NCBI GenBank assembly: GCA_963556065.3
Contig: CAUVYH020000005.1
Coordinates: forward strand, 496,001 to 560,000
Length of the DNA stretch: 64,000 nucleotides
Source: JBAXTE01 sp963556065
Lineage (GTDB): Bacteria; Bacteroidota; Bacteroidia; Bacteroidales; WCHB1-69
Direction of reading: 5' to 3'
This document shows positions 17,872-27,095 of this stretch, in pieces (within the stretch, counting starts at the first letter, position 1; every line of letters starts with the position of its first letter). Position numbers and translations under genes: made by a program. The notes beneath the pieces were generated by a model. That model saw nothing but the letters and a program-made list of their open reading frames with translations. It had not been told where the DNA came from and did no database searches.

Positions 17872-19272
17872 TTATTGCCGGAGCTTGTTGATCATTGCTT
17901 CACGTTCCTTCTTCTTTTTGTCTTCTTTCAAGTAGTAGTCCAGCACAAATAAGCTGAGCATTAAAAAAGGCATACCGGGTATGCGGTAGCGTGCCAAAGC
18001 TCCAAAATTAGCGGAAGCCAGACCAATACCATAGGAGAACATAAAAGTATATAAAAGAGTAAAAATTAAAATCGGGTCACGGCCAATAAACGAAAACATT
18101 CTTATCACTCGTGCACGATATAAAATAGATAGGGAAAGGATCATGGTGAACAAATTCTCCAAACCCGATAGAGCCATAAACGGATTCCGGGCTTCCCAAA
18201 TAAAAGGACGATATAGTCCTGCAATGATCGCTTTGGGCATTAGTTTTACCAATCTTGATGGACTGTTCTCTATGGTGCCTAAATCATAATAGTTCTGACC
18301 ATATTGCTCTCCTCGTTTTAAATCTTCTTGTGTCAGCTTAGCCTTATTCACCATTTTATCCATGGAGCCGTAATCGCCAAAGCTCGAGCCAAGACTTGAC
18401 AAAATCAAAATGCCTATAGCTAATGAACCTGCCATTATCAGAGGGTAGGCCGTATAACGTAAAAATTGACTTTTAATGGCTAAAATACGTCCGTGAGCAT
18501 ACCAAATAGCTGCTCCGGGTATCATGGCAATCAACACATAGGCTTTGATGCTAATCATAAGCCAGCTTGAGATCAAGATGCTGAAAACCGAACCTATTGT
18601 TAATTTCCCATTTACGGCTATTTTTAAGAAAGAAACTGTAAACATAGCCACAGCAGCCATTATTATGGCATCCTTAAGAATAGAAGATCCCCAAAAAAGC
18701 ACAGAGGGCATAAAAAGGATGGCAATAGCCATTTTTAAATCTAAATTCGGGTATAAACGGGCAAAAGTAATATACATTTTCCATAGAAAATAGAATGAAA
18801 CCCAACTGATAATCATGGTCGTTATTAAATAACTTCCAAAGCCTAACATTCCGAAAGGAGAGAGAAATCGAATAACAAAAAAAGACTTTGAATTTACCCA
18901 CATGTGTCTGTCAGGGCACATGGTCTCGTTGTTAAAATAGGAGAAAAATTCAGGCTGGTTTCCCTTAAACAATAAGTTGAGATAATGACCGAAATTGTCT
19001 GCAGCTACATTGTTCAGGGCATTCATTCCATGAAAATAATCAAGCGGGTCCCCTTCGTAAACCGTTAAATATAAGATACAAAAAATAGTGCCTGCAAGTA
19101 ATTTAGAAAGCAATCCCCATGTATAAAACCGATAGTGTGGGTTGTCTTTATTTTTATGTTGTACAATATATCCCCATATTCCTGCAAGCATAAATAAGAC
19201 AACAGCCATAAACAAATCGGTTAACGTTAGGCGTATATCAGGATAATAAGAGTATTGTACTAAAGGTTCCAC
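17872..19272 (-). CDS. Polytopic membrane protein, unknown function
   Basis: A 466-residue integral membrane protein with about 10 hydrophobic segments and a charged C-terminal tail (YYLKEDKKKKEREAMINKLRQ). The segment PSVLFWGSSILKDAIIMA and the loop with MDKMVNKAKLTQEDLKRGEQ are conspicuous. The overall look is like polymerase or GT-C-type membrane proteins of surface-glycan systems, but I do not recognise a defined family, and I see no GT39-like DD motif. It lies between hydG and the large T9SS protein gene on the same strand but with gaps of 160-300 bp, so it is probably a separate transcript. Confidence 0.65.
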   Translation of the reverse strand: MEPLVQYSYYPDIRLTLTDLFMAVVLFMLAGIWGYIVQHKNKDNPHYRFYTWGLLSKLLAGTIFCILYLTVYEGDPLDYFHGMNALNNVAADNFGHYLNLLFKGNQPEFFSYFNNETMCPDRHMWVNSKSFFVIRFLSPFGMLGFGSYLITTMIISWVSFYFLWKMYITFARLYPNLDLKMAIAILFMPSVLFWGSSILKDAIIMAAVAMFTVSFLKIAVNGKLTIGSVFSILISSWLMISIKAYVLIAMIPGAAIWYAHGRILAIKSQFLRYTAYPLIMAGSLAIGILILSSLGSSFGDYGSMDKMVNKAKLTQEDLKRGEQYGQNYYDLGTIENSPSRLVKLMPKAIIAGLYRPFIWEARNPFMALSGLENLFTMILSLSILYRARVIRMFSFIGRDPILIFTLLYTFMFSYGIGLASANFGALARYRIPGMPFLMLSLFVLDYYLKEDKKKKEREAMINKLRQ

Positions 19273-19436
19273 ACTTTTTTTTTCAAAATTACGAAAAAAA
19301 AATCAGTTTATGAAGAGAGAAAGTTTGTAAAGTTAAACCAAAAGCAAGGGAATGAACCACGTGTACGGAAAAAATAAACTATGCCAAATTTGGGGATAAA
19401 AAATTAACGCTTTAGATTTTTATTATTTCCCGTTTA

Positions 19437-22400
19437 TCACTTTGAAATAATAAACCTTGTCCGTTCAATTTTATTAATAAATCCGACTTCGATAATGTAA
19501 AGTCCATTGCTTAAGTCCGTCAGGGATAGTTTGATTTTTGTAACGCCTTTTTTGAGGGGTTGATCATTCCATTTAGAGACTTCTTTTCCGGTAGCTGAAA
19601 GGATTCGAATAGTTGCAGTGCTTTCAAGAGGTGACGCAACCCAAAGGTTAAGGGTTTCTTCAAAAGAAGGATTCGGATACACATTGATAATTGTGAAATT
19701 TTCCGTTAACGAGACACATGACTGATTATTGCTCAGGTCGGTCTCTTCGGTAAACAATGGAGATTCTACTTCGGCACAGCCGTACATTAATGCTTCACTT
19801 GAGGGTATTAACATTTGGGTATGAAAAGTATAGGGTACTATATTCCCAGGCTGGAGTATTCCGGTCCATTGTTCTCTAGTGGATTGCTGGTTGAGCTTTA
19901 GATTTAACCATAAGTTGGTGATATTACGGTTGCTCATATTCATGAGATATGCCGTTGCTTGCCGATAATTACCGATGGGGGTAATAGCAAGGTTGGTAAT
20001 GGCAATATCCATAATCGGTTTACTTACCAGGATAGTTGCATTGGCCGAATCTGTGCACCCCTGTGTGTTGGTGGCGATTAAGAGAATAGAGTAATTTCCT
20101 TCGGTGCCAAAATCATATTGAGGTTCGGTTTCAGTCGAGAATAGCGTAGATTGATTGTACCATTCATAGGTAAATCCTCCATTGGTAGTATTGGTGAATT
20201 GAATTTGATACCCGATAGTGTGCTCATCGTAATTATATGAAAATTGTGCTTGCGGAATGGGGTTAACAATGAGGTTTTTTGTCAATGTATCTGTGCATTC
20301 ATGTGCTGTGGTAACAATGAGCTGTATCGGGTAGGTATTTGCGCTATCAATTTGAAGCGTAACCGGAGATGTTGTCCCCAGCGGTTCTCCATTTGTACTC
20401 CAACGAAAATGAATTATAGTATCGTTGGTAACAGAGCTTGTGCTTTGCAATATGATGGGCTGGTTTAAACAGACATTATCTGCATTGAACTCGGCTATTG
20501 GATTGGCATAAACGGAAATTTCTTTCTGAATGGTATCCGTGCATCCATTTAATGATTTAATAATGTAGCTTATCGGATAATTGCCGGAATGATCGAATCG
20601 TGTTGATATTACAGGACTTTCAGAACTTTCATTATTGTAGAACCACCAACGCTGTGTAATCGGATTCCACGAATCGTAGATAGAAGAGTCTGAAAACCAA
20701 GTGGGCTGTCCTAAGCAGGTATTTGAAGATTCAAAATTGGCGACGGGAGATTTTCGTATTTCAATGGTTTTTGTAAGCGAATCGCTACAGCCGAAAAAGG
20801 AACGTGTTACCAATTTGACCTGATAGGTTCCGGCAGTATCGAATTCGTGAAACGGATTTTGCAAGTTACTTTGGTTAATCGATCCGCTTTGAGCATCTCC
20901 AAAGGTCCAGTTCCACTGCGTGATCGGATACTCATCGGTAGTAAGATCGTTAAACCGGATGGGGACATTATTACAGCCCGTTGCCGGAGTAAAGTCGGCC
21001 TCGGGAAGAGTATAAACTACCGTTGGTATGGAAACTGTGCTGCTGCAAGTAGAATCGGTAGAAACAGAAAGTGTGATGTGATAAATACCGGGATTTGCAT
21101 ACTGATGTGTCGGATTCTGAAGCGTGGAGGTGCTAGCATCTCCAAAATTCCAATTCCATTCAATAATATTGGATAAATCGAGGGGATACGAGAGATCGCT
21201 GAGCGATGTGGTTTCCCCAAAGCATTGTCCGGGAGCAGTAAATGCAGCTACGGGAGCTTTCCCTTTTAGTGTAATCACCACAGTGTCATTTGCTACACAT
21301 CCTCGCGTGTTGGTTATTTGCAGCCAATAGCTACCAGAATCTGTTAGTAATATCGTTGCAGTAGTATCTCCTGTGCTCCATAAATAAGAGCCTCCTTCCA
21401 GTGTGTAATTATCCAAAGAAAACGTGAGCGGGTTTCCCGAACAGAGTAAGGTGTCGTTGCCCAATGTCATACGTATGGGCAGGCTATCCAATCGAAGATT
21501 AAACGTGTCGCGATAAACACACCCCAAAGTGTCGGAAAGAACAGCAACATAAGTCCCTGCCTGGGTTTCGGTAAAGGTACTTCCATTGTCTCCATTGCCC
21601 CAGTTTAGAGTATAGTTGGTAAGAGGGAACCACGAGTAGTGCAACGTGTCTCCCATGCAAAGAGTAGTGTCTGCAAAAGTATGGTGCGCGGTAAAATATA
21701 CTTCAACAGTATCGGATGATTCAATGCCAAAAATATTGGTTGTCCTTACCCAGTAACTACCGGAACGATTTACACGGATGGTTGAAGTGGTATCCCCTGT
21801 ACTCCAAAGCCAGTTGGTAAACCACGGTCGATTTGCTCCCGTTAGCACAGTATCGCATAGTTTATATGGAATTTTTATATCGTAACCCAAATTAACGGGA
21901 GGTGCGTATTTATTGGATAAGTAACGTTCTACGGATTGGCGGGAGTGGTCATCTAAAAGGGTGTCATAAACCAATATTTCGGCAATATTTCCGTTCCAAT
22001 AGTTTGGAGCCAATGAAAAATATCCGACTTTATAGGCTGCATTTGTAAATGAATTTATAAGGCTGCTTGTTGTTGAAGAATTTCTTAATGTTGAATTTAC
22101 ATAGATTTTACTTACGGTATTCAATTGTTTTGTCACTGAATATATTCTAAAGGGAGTTCCGCTTGGAGAGCAATCTTCATTATTTGAAGAATTAAAATTG
22201 CTATTATTTTGATAATATCCTAAAGGACCGGCCGATGACCGAATTAGCTCAAACCCTCCAGAAGAATAATTACCAAAAGAGATCAAGCCTCTGGCACTTC
22301 CTGTTGCGGGTAATGTATTGTTTCGGGCAACAATAAAAAGACTTAACGATTTGGTGTTTATGTTTGGGATTGTTGTTCCTAATAAAACGTCATTGGTCCC

Positions 22401-25154
22401 GTCAAAGCTAATAGATGGCTTATTGGCTATGGTACTGTCAATTTTTGTCGGTCTGTAAGCAGCTGTGCTTTGAGTTAAATGAAAATCGTTTCCGCTTAAA
22501 TCATTCCACTGGGATACAGCGCCTCCTGTTATGGTAACACCTGTGTCGGCAGCAAGCCATAACTTTGTGGTTACAGGTTGTGGAATGAACTTTATAAATG
22601 ATGAAACCTCCGAAATTGTTGGATCTAAGCATGGATTCAGCGCTTTAACTCTCCAATAATAAGTCTTGTCTTCTGTAATAACCAAATTTAACTGTGGTGT
22701 GTAGCTTGCAGAGAGTTGTTCGGTATAAACAAGAGATGAAAAATCAGCATCTTCACTTAATTCAAAGAGATAGTATTGTGCATTTTCAGCGGCATTCCAT
22801 TGAAATAGGATGCTAGAATTCGATAATTGCGTATTGTTTGGTGGAAAGATCGTGGTGAAATGTTGAGGCAGAGGATAGGATTCGGGGACGATGATATTTT
22901 TTGTGATGGAGTCGGAACATGAATTTGTGGCTTCCGTGACAAGCGAAACCTGATAATTTTGTGATGCTGGAAAAAGAAGTAGTGGTGATTCTTCGGATGA
23001 AGCCGGATCCGAATCGATATACCAACGATTTGCTTGAGTGAAATATCCGTCGTTTAAGTCGGATTTATTACTAAATAGAGTCGGGACTCCTGCGCAAGGT
23101 GCAAGATAATTGAAATCAGCAATAGGCTTTTTATTGACATGAATCACTACGGATGTGTCTTTATAACACCCACCATGCGAGATAACACTTAACCCGACAG
23201 CATAGCTACCCGCAGTATCAAAAACAATGTTTGCATTTTGATCGGAAGAGAAAAAAGCGTTATTTACATTCCAGTTCCAAGAGGCAATGCTGTCTGCAGG
23301 ATATGAAAGATCGGTAAATGCAATGGTATCCCGATTGCATAATCGGCCCCATTCGAAAAGGGGGGTTGCAGCAGTTCCTTTAATTTGAATAGAGATGGAG
23401 TCGTGCACAACACAGTTTCTCGAATTGATAGCTGTTACCTTGTAAACACCTGCACTGTAAATTATTTTGTAATTATTAGTGTCATTGCCGGGAGACCATA
23501 AAACACTTTGAATACTTGTGTCCTGGGAAATTTGGATGCGGTTGCCCGAACAGATTATCGTATCGGAATTTAATAAATTGCGAACAGGAAACGAATCAAC
23601 AGAAACTACAAATGAGGTTTGAAAAGAGCAATTTGTGGTATCTGTTAAGGTCATCGTATAAGTTCCTGCTTGTATGGTTTTAAAAATCGAACCTGTGTTT
23701 CCATTAGACCAGTTTATGGTATAAGGAAGAGGTTTCGAATACGAACAGGTTACGGTGTCACCTAAACAAATAGTGAAATTAGAAAATGTTTGCACTCCTT
23801 CATAGTTAACAACAACCGTATCGGCAGAAACGGATCCAAAAACATTGGTTGCTCTTACCCAGTAACTACCGGAACGATTTACACGGATGGTTGAAGTGGT
23901 GTCCCCTGTACTCCAAAGCCAGTTGGTAAACCACGGTTGGTTTGCTCCCGTCAACAGGGTATCACATAGTTTATAGGGAATAATTATATCGTAGCCCAAA
24001 CTGACGGGAGGTGCATATTTATTGGATAAGTAACCTTCTACAGATTGGCGGGAACTGTTGTCTAAAAGGGTGTCATAAACCAATATTTCGGCAATGTTTC
24101 CATTCCAATAGTTTGGAGCCAATGAAAAATATCCGACTTTATAGGCTGCATTTGTAAATGAATTTATAAGGCTGCTTGTTGTTGAAGAATTTCTTAATGT
24201 TGAATTTACATAGATTCTACTTATGGTATTCAATTGTTTTGCCACTGAATATATTCTAAAGGGAGTTCCGCTTGGAGAGCAATCTTCATTATTTGAAGAA
24301 TTAAAATTGCTATTATTTTGATAATATCCTAAAGGACCGGCCGATGACCGAATTAACTCAAACCCTCCAGAAGAATAATTGCCAAAAGAGATCAAGCCTC
24401 TGGCACTTCCTGTTGCGGGTAATGTATTGTTTCGGGCAACAATAAAAAGACTTAACGATTTGGTGTTTATGTTTGGGATTGTTGTTCCTAATAAAAAATC
24501 ATTTGTCCCGTCGAACTTAACTGCAGGTTTATTAGCTATGGCATTATCAACTTTTATTGGCCTGTAAGCAACGGTGCTTTGAGTTAAATGAAAATTGTTC
24601 CCGCTAAGGTCATTCCATTGAGAAACAATACTGGACGAATCTATAATTCCAGTGTTGGCAGCAAGCCAAAGCCTTAAATTAGGGGAAAGCGTGGGGCTAA
24701 AAAGAACAAATTTATTTGTTAACGAAGTGTCATTTGGTAAAGAAGCATAACTTGCAATTATTCTCCAAAAGAAACTGTGTGAAGTTAATGCAATGGGATT
24801 CGTTATTTGTAGATTGGAAGTAGTGTTTTGAAATATAATTACGGAAAACAGAGAGTCGGAAGATAATTCAAATTGATAGTTTATTGCGTTGGCTTTGCCG
24901 TTCCACTGAAATAAAGTAGGAGACTCGGCTAATGTAGCGTTCGATTGTGGCATCACAGGGGTTAGGGGCTGAGCTTTTATTTGAATTGCCCCGAACAAGA
25001 ATATGAAAAAAAGAAAAAAATATATAATATGATTTTTTTGTACGGCTTGAGTTTGCATTCGATTGTTTACTTTGCCGTTTAAAGATGCAATGAAACTTCG
25101 GTTGCTATTGCTCCTATCGATAGAAAGTGATGAAATAGTAACCGGTCTATGCAT
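19437..25154 (-). CDS. Giant T9SS-secreted multidomain surface protein (LamG-like, PKD, CARDB-like)
   Basis: About 1,905 residues from the ATG at 25154. The frame is open further up to 25283, and a later ATG at 25058 would put the signal peptide (hydrophobic core IIYFFLFFIFLFGAIQIKA) right at the N terminus, so the true start is uncertain. After the signal come an FN3-like segment, a LamG/concanavalin-like domain (about 160-390), several PKD-type domains, a near-copy of FN3 and LamG about 703 residues later, more PKD repeats (NWNFGDASTS, NWTFGDAQSG), a CARDB-like segment, and a C-terminal T9SS type-A sorting domain (VYPNPSFEETLNLW... ending IERTRFIISK). It should be exported by type IX secretion to the cell surface and may bind glycans or mediate adhesion or gliding. 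Confidence 0.85.
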   Translation of the reverse strand: MHRPVTISSLSIDRSNSNRSFIASLNGKVNNRMQTQAVQKNHIIYFFLFFIFLFGAIQIKAQPLTPVMPQSNATLAESPTLFQWNGKANAINYQFELSSDSLFSVIIFQNTTSNLQITNPIALTSHSFFWRIIASYASLPNDTSLTNKFVLFSPTLSPNLRLWLAANTGIIDSSSIVSQWNDLSGNNFHLTQSTVAYRPIKVDNAIANKPAVKFDGTNDFLLGTTIPNINTKSLSLFIVARNNTLPATGSARGLISFGNYSSGGFELIRSSAGPLGYYQNNSNFNSSNNEDCSPSGTPFRIYSVAKQLNTISRIYVNSTLRNSSTTSSLINSFTNAAYKVGYFSLAPNYWNGNIAEILVYDTLLDNSSRQSVEGYLSNKYAPPVSLGYDIIIPYKLCDTLLTGANQPWFTNWLWSTGDTTSTIRVNRSGSYWVRATNVFGSVSADTVVVNYEGVQTFSNFTICLGDTVTCSYSKPLPYTINWSNGNTGSIFKTIQAGTYTMTLTDTTNCSFQTSFVVSVDSFPVRNLLNSDTIICSGNRIQISQDTSIQSVLWSPGNDTNNYKIIYSAGVYKVTAINSRNCVVHDSISIQIKGTAATPLFEWGRLCNRDTIAFTDLSYPADSIASWNWNVNNAFFSSDQNANIVFDTAGSYAVGLSVISHGGCYKDTSVVIHVNKKPIADFNYLAPCAGVPTLFSNKSDLNDGYFTQANRWYIDSDPASSEESPLLLFPASQNYQVSLVTEATNSCSDSITKNIIVPESYPLPQHFTTIFPPNNTQLSNSSILFQWNAAENAQYYLFELSEDADFSSLVYTEQLSASYTPQLNLVITEDKTYYWRVKALNPCLDPTISEVSSFIKFIPQPVTTKLWLAADTGVTITGGAVSQWNDLSGNDFHLTQSTAAYRPTKIDSTIANKPSISFDGTNDVLLGTTIPNINTKSLSLFIVARNNTLPATGSARGLISFGNYSSGGFELIRSSAGPLGYYQNNSNFNSSNNEDCSPSGTPFRIYSVTKQLNTVSKIYVNSTLRNSSTTSSLINSFTNAAYKVGYFSLAPNYWNGNIAEILVYDTLLDDHSRQSVERYLSNKYAPPVNLGYDIKIPYKLCDTVLTGANRPWFTNWLWSTGDTTSTIRVNRSGSYWVRTTNIFGIESSDTVEVYFTAHHTFADTTLCMGDTLHYSWFPLTNYTLNWGNGDNGSTFTETQAGTYVAVLSDTLGCVYRDTFNLRLDSLPIRMTLGNDTLLCSGNPLTFSLDNYTLEGGSYLWSTGDTTATILLTDSGSYWLQITNTRGCVANDTVVITLKGKAPVAAFTAPGQCFGETTSLSDLSYPLDLSNIIEWNWNFGDASTSTLQNPTHQYANPGIYHITLSVSTDSTCSSTVSIPTVVYTLPEADFTPATGCNNVPIRFNDLTTDEYPITQWNWTFGDAQSGSINQSNLQNPFHEFDTAGTYQVKLVTRSFFGCSDSLTKTIEIRKSPVANFESSNTCLGQPTWFSDSSIYDSWNPITQRWWFYNNESSESPVISTRFDHSGNYPISYIIKSLNGCTDTIQKEISVYANPIAEFNADNVCLNQPIILQSTSSVTNDTIIHFRWSTNGEPLGTTSPVTLQIDSANTYPIQLIVTTAHECTDTLTKNLIVNPIPQAQFSYNYDEHTIGYQIQFTNTTNGGFTYEWYNQSTLFSTETEPQYDFGTEGNYSILLIATNTQGCTDSANATILVSKPIMDIAITNLAITPIGNYRQATAYLMNMSNRNITNLWLNLKLNQQSTREQWTGILQPGNIVPYTFHTQMLIPSSEALMYGCAEVESPLFTEETDLSNNQSCVSLTENFTIINVYPNPSFEETLNLWVASPLESTATIRILSATGKEVSKWNDQPLKKGVTKIKLSLTDLSNGLYIIEVGFINKIERTRFIISK
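21727..22510 (-). repeat. 783-bp internal direct repeat, copy 1
   Basis: This stretch matches 23836-24619 at a constant offset of 2,109 bp (703 codons) with no indels. The central 360 bp differ at only a handful of positions, while the edges are more divergent. It encodes the LamG-like domain and the start of the next PKD-like region. Confidence 0.9.
23836..24619 (-). repeat. 783-bp internal direct repeat, copy 2
   Basis: Partner of 21727-22510 within the same gene. The central part (about 24130-24490) is almost identical to its partner, which points to a recent duplication or ongoing gene conversion. Confidence 0.9.
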
Positions 25155-25479
25155 GTTTTTATAATTTATGGTCTTTAACAAGACAATGATTTGCTTTTTT
25201 AAGTTGTAAAGATAATCCTTTTTTTCAAATTTATAAAGTGAAAATCGAAAGAAACTCACATTGAACACCTTTATTAAAGGCATTTGTGTTAAAACAAATA
25301 CTATTTCTAAAAGTTTGGATAGGGTTGTAACTTTAGCCGTTTAATTCTGGTAAGTTTGTTTTTTTCTCTTTAAAATTAGCAAATAAAGAAAATTTCACCG
25401 ACTAATTATTGTTTTACTTATGATATTTTGGTGTTTGTAATTTCGTGCTTTGTTTTTCATAAATTAAATTATTATTTTC

Positions 25480-25487
25480 TATCTTTG
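25480..25487 (+). promoter_or_regulatory. Possible -7 promoter of the polysaccharide export operon
   Basis: TATCTTTG, 20 bp before the Wzm ATG at 25507. A TTTG lies at 25449-25452, 27 bp upstream, which is longer than the usual spacing. The rest of the gap from 25155 to 25506 shows no ORF or repeat. Confidence 0.55.
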
Positions 25488-25506
25488 CCCTTTAAACATT
25501 AAAATC

Positions 25507-26349
25507 ATGCAAGAGCCTCAATTTACTACGATTAAGCCTCAATCAAGTTTATTCGAACTTAATTTGAATGAACTTTGGCAATATCGTGATTTAATATACA
25601 TGTATGTAAAACGGGATATTGTAACATTTTACAAACAGACAATTATGGGACCGCTTTGGTTCATTATTCAACCTATTCTTACTACCATTATGTTTATGTT
25701 TGTGTTTGGAAACCTTGCAGGAATTTCTACCGACGGTATTCCGAAGCCATTGTTTTATTTTACCGGCATTCTGATTTGGAATTATTTTGCCGATTGTCTT
25801 ACCCGTAATTCCAAGATCTTTATTGAAAACCAGAATGTATTCGGAAAGGTTTATTTTCCCCGTCTTGTTGTCCCGATATCCATTACTATTTCAAACCTAG
25901 TTCGGTTTTTTATTCAATTTGGCATTTTCCTTATCTTATATTTCTATTACTACTTTTCGGGAGCCAATGTTATCATTAATAGCTATGCGTTACTTTTCCC
26001 ATTGCTTATTATTATGGTGGCGGGTTTAAGTTTAGGCTTCGGGATTATATTCTCATCCCTGACTACGAAGTATCGTGATCTTACTTTTTTGCTCCAGTTT
26101 GGAGTGCAATTATGGATGTATATCTCTCCTGTAATTTATCCGTTAAAATCGATTGCGGCTGATAAGCAATGGATTGTACAACTGAATCCGATGACATCCA
26201 TTATTGAGTCGTTTAAATATGGGTTCATTGGCACAGGCACTTTTTCGTGGGGATGGCTTGGCTATAGTTTTGGCTTTATGATCGTGTTGCTGGTGTTCGG
26301 AGTTGTGATATTTAACAGGGTGGAAAAAGGATTTATGGATACGGTTTAG
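25507..26349 (+). CDS. wzm: ABC-2 type polysaccharide exporter permease (Wzm-like)
   Basis: A 280-residue inner-membrane permease with six predicted membrane segments, typical of the ABC-2 family that exports O-antigens, capsules or teichoic acids. The LNELWQYRDLIYMYVKRDIVTFYKQTIMGPLWFIIQP N-terminal region carries the cytoplasmic YKQTxLGPLW gate-helix motif of this family. Its ATPase partner (Wzt) follows 750 bp later, interrupted by a repeat-flanked insert with a four-helix-bundle gene. The ABC route means the glycan is completed on a lipid carrier in the cytoplasm before export. Confidence 0.93.
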   Translation: MQEPQFTTIKPQSSLFELNLNELWQYRDLIYMYVKRDIVTFYKQTIMGPLWFIIQPILTTIMFMFVFGNLAGISTDGIPKPLFYFTGILIWNYFADCLTRNSKIFIENQNVFGKVYFPRLVVPISITISNLVRFFIQFGIFLILYFYYYFSGANVIINSYALLFPLLIIMVAGLSLGFGIIFSSLTTKYRDLTFLLQFGVQLWMYISPVIYPLKSIAADKQWIVQLNPMTSIIESFKYGFIGTGTFSWGWLGYSFGFMIVLLVFGVVIFNRVEKGFMDTV

Positions 26350-26425
26350 GAGGAGGTTTTTGATTGTTTGGAAGTGGGAGTAGAGTGGAGTGGTGGCTGA
26401 GAGGCTGAGTGGAGAAGTAGCCGGG

Positions 26426-26510
26426 TCCCGAAAAATAAAAATTTGGGATTTTTTTGATTTTTCATGGATCCTCGATAAACAATTAAATCGGAGATTTCAG
26501 TTTTTCGGGA
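26426..26510. repeat. 85-bp hairpin-rich dispersed repeat, copy A
   Basis: It begins tcccgaaaaata and ends tttttcggga, giving a terminal inverted repeat that can form an outer stem. Inside, AAAAT/ATTTT and AAATC-GGA-GATTT can form small hairpins. The same design occurs at 62597-62712, 62796-62881 and, more degenerate, 59588-59677 and 47949-48025. Confidence 0.75.
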
Positions 26511-26569
26511 GAGGCAACGTTGCGTAGCCGCCCCCTCCACTTCGCCACCAGACAACCCCGCCACTTTTA
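26509..26569. repeat. About 60-bp direct repeat flanking the four-helix-bundle gene, left copy
   Basis: Starts gagaggcaacgttgcgtag and ends in ccccgccactttta. It resembles 26972-27031 on the other side of the gene. Its C-rich composition stands out from the AT-rich surroundings. Confidence 0.7.
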
Positions 26570-26578
26570 AAAAAATAT

Positions 26579-26586
26579 TATCTTTG
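26579..26586 (+). promoter_or_regulatory. Possible -7 element of the four-helix-bundle gene
   Basis: TATCTTTG, 18 bp before the ATG at 26605, at the inner edge of the left repeat, so the insert seems to carry its own promoter box. Confidence 0.5.
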
Positions 26587-26604
26587 AAACCTTAATCATA
26601 AAAA

Positions 26605-26961
26605 ATGAAAACACATAGAGATTTGGATGCGTGGAAGAACGCAATTGCATTAGTTACTGATGTTTATAAAATTACCAAATACTTTCCAAGCGATGAAAAG
26701 TACGGATTGACTAGCCAGATTCGAAGGGCTGCGGTTTCGATTCCATCGAATATTGCAGAAGGTGCCGGTCGAAATCATGACAAGGAGTTTATTCAATTTC
26801 TTTATATTGCATTAGGAAGTTTGTCGGAGCTTGAAACACAAATGATTATTTCTTGTAATTTGGATTATATTAAACAAGGAATTCTTGATGAGTGTAATGA
26901 AAAGACTAAAATTATATCAAATCAGATTAATGGATTGGTGAGGTATTTGAAAGGGAAGTAG
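26605..26961 (+). CDS. Four-helix-bundle protein (23S rRNA IVS / Avd-like)
   Basis: A 118-residue helical protein beginning MKTHRDLDAWKNAIALVTDVYK, with the conserved YGLTSQIRRAAVSIPSNIAEGAGR segment that defines the four-helix-bundle family of 23S rRNA intervening-sequence proteins and the Avd accessory protein of diversity-generating retroelements. These form pentamers and are basic nucleic-acid binders; their cellular role in this setting is unknown. The gene is wedged between the permease and ATPase genes of a polysaccharide exporter and is flanked by about 60-bp direct repeats. It is likely an inserted element rather than an exporter part. No reverse transcriptase is nearby. Confidence 0.92.
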   Translation: MKTHRDLDAWKNAIALVTDVYKITKYFPSDEKYGLTSQIRRAAVSIPSNIAEGAGRNHDKEFIQFLYIALGSLSELETQMIISCNLDYIKQGILDECNEKTKIISNQINGLVRYLKGK

Positions 26962-26971
26962 CCGAGTAGCT

Positions 26972-27031
26972 GAGAGGCAACGTCGTGTAGTCGCCCCACC
27001 ACTTGGACACCTGCCCACCCCGCTACTTCTT
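26972..27031. repeat. About 60-bp direct repeat flanking the four-helix-bundle gene, right copy
   Basis: Starts gagaggcaacgtcgtgtag and ends in ccccgctacttctta. It is similar along its length to 26509-26569 with scattered substitutions. Confidence 0.7.
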
Positions 27032-27066
27032 ATAAAAATGAACATCTCGAACACGGAACTTTTTTG

Positions 27067-27074
27067 TATCTTTG
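27067..27074 (+). promoter_or_regulatory. Possible -7 promoter element for wzt
   Basis: TATCTTTG, 22 bp before the ATG at 27096. It could restore transcription of the exporter ATPase and downstream genes after the insert. No -33 match is seen. Confidence 0.5.
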
Positions 27075-27095
27075 TACTATAATTTGTGAGAAGAA

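Noticed and set aside
21727..24619. CRISPR array or integrated repeat element
   Set aside because: The two copies are long, coding, in frame and inside one gene, with no short spacers.
26350..27095. A diversity-generating retroelement built on the Avd-like protein
   Set aside because: No reverse transcriptase, template repeat or variable repeat is present in this window.
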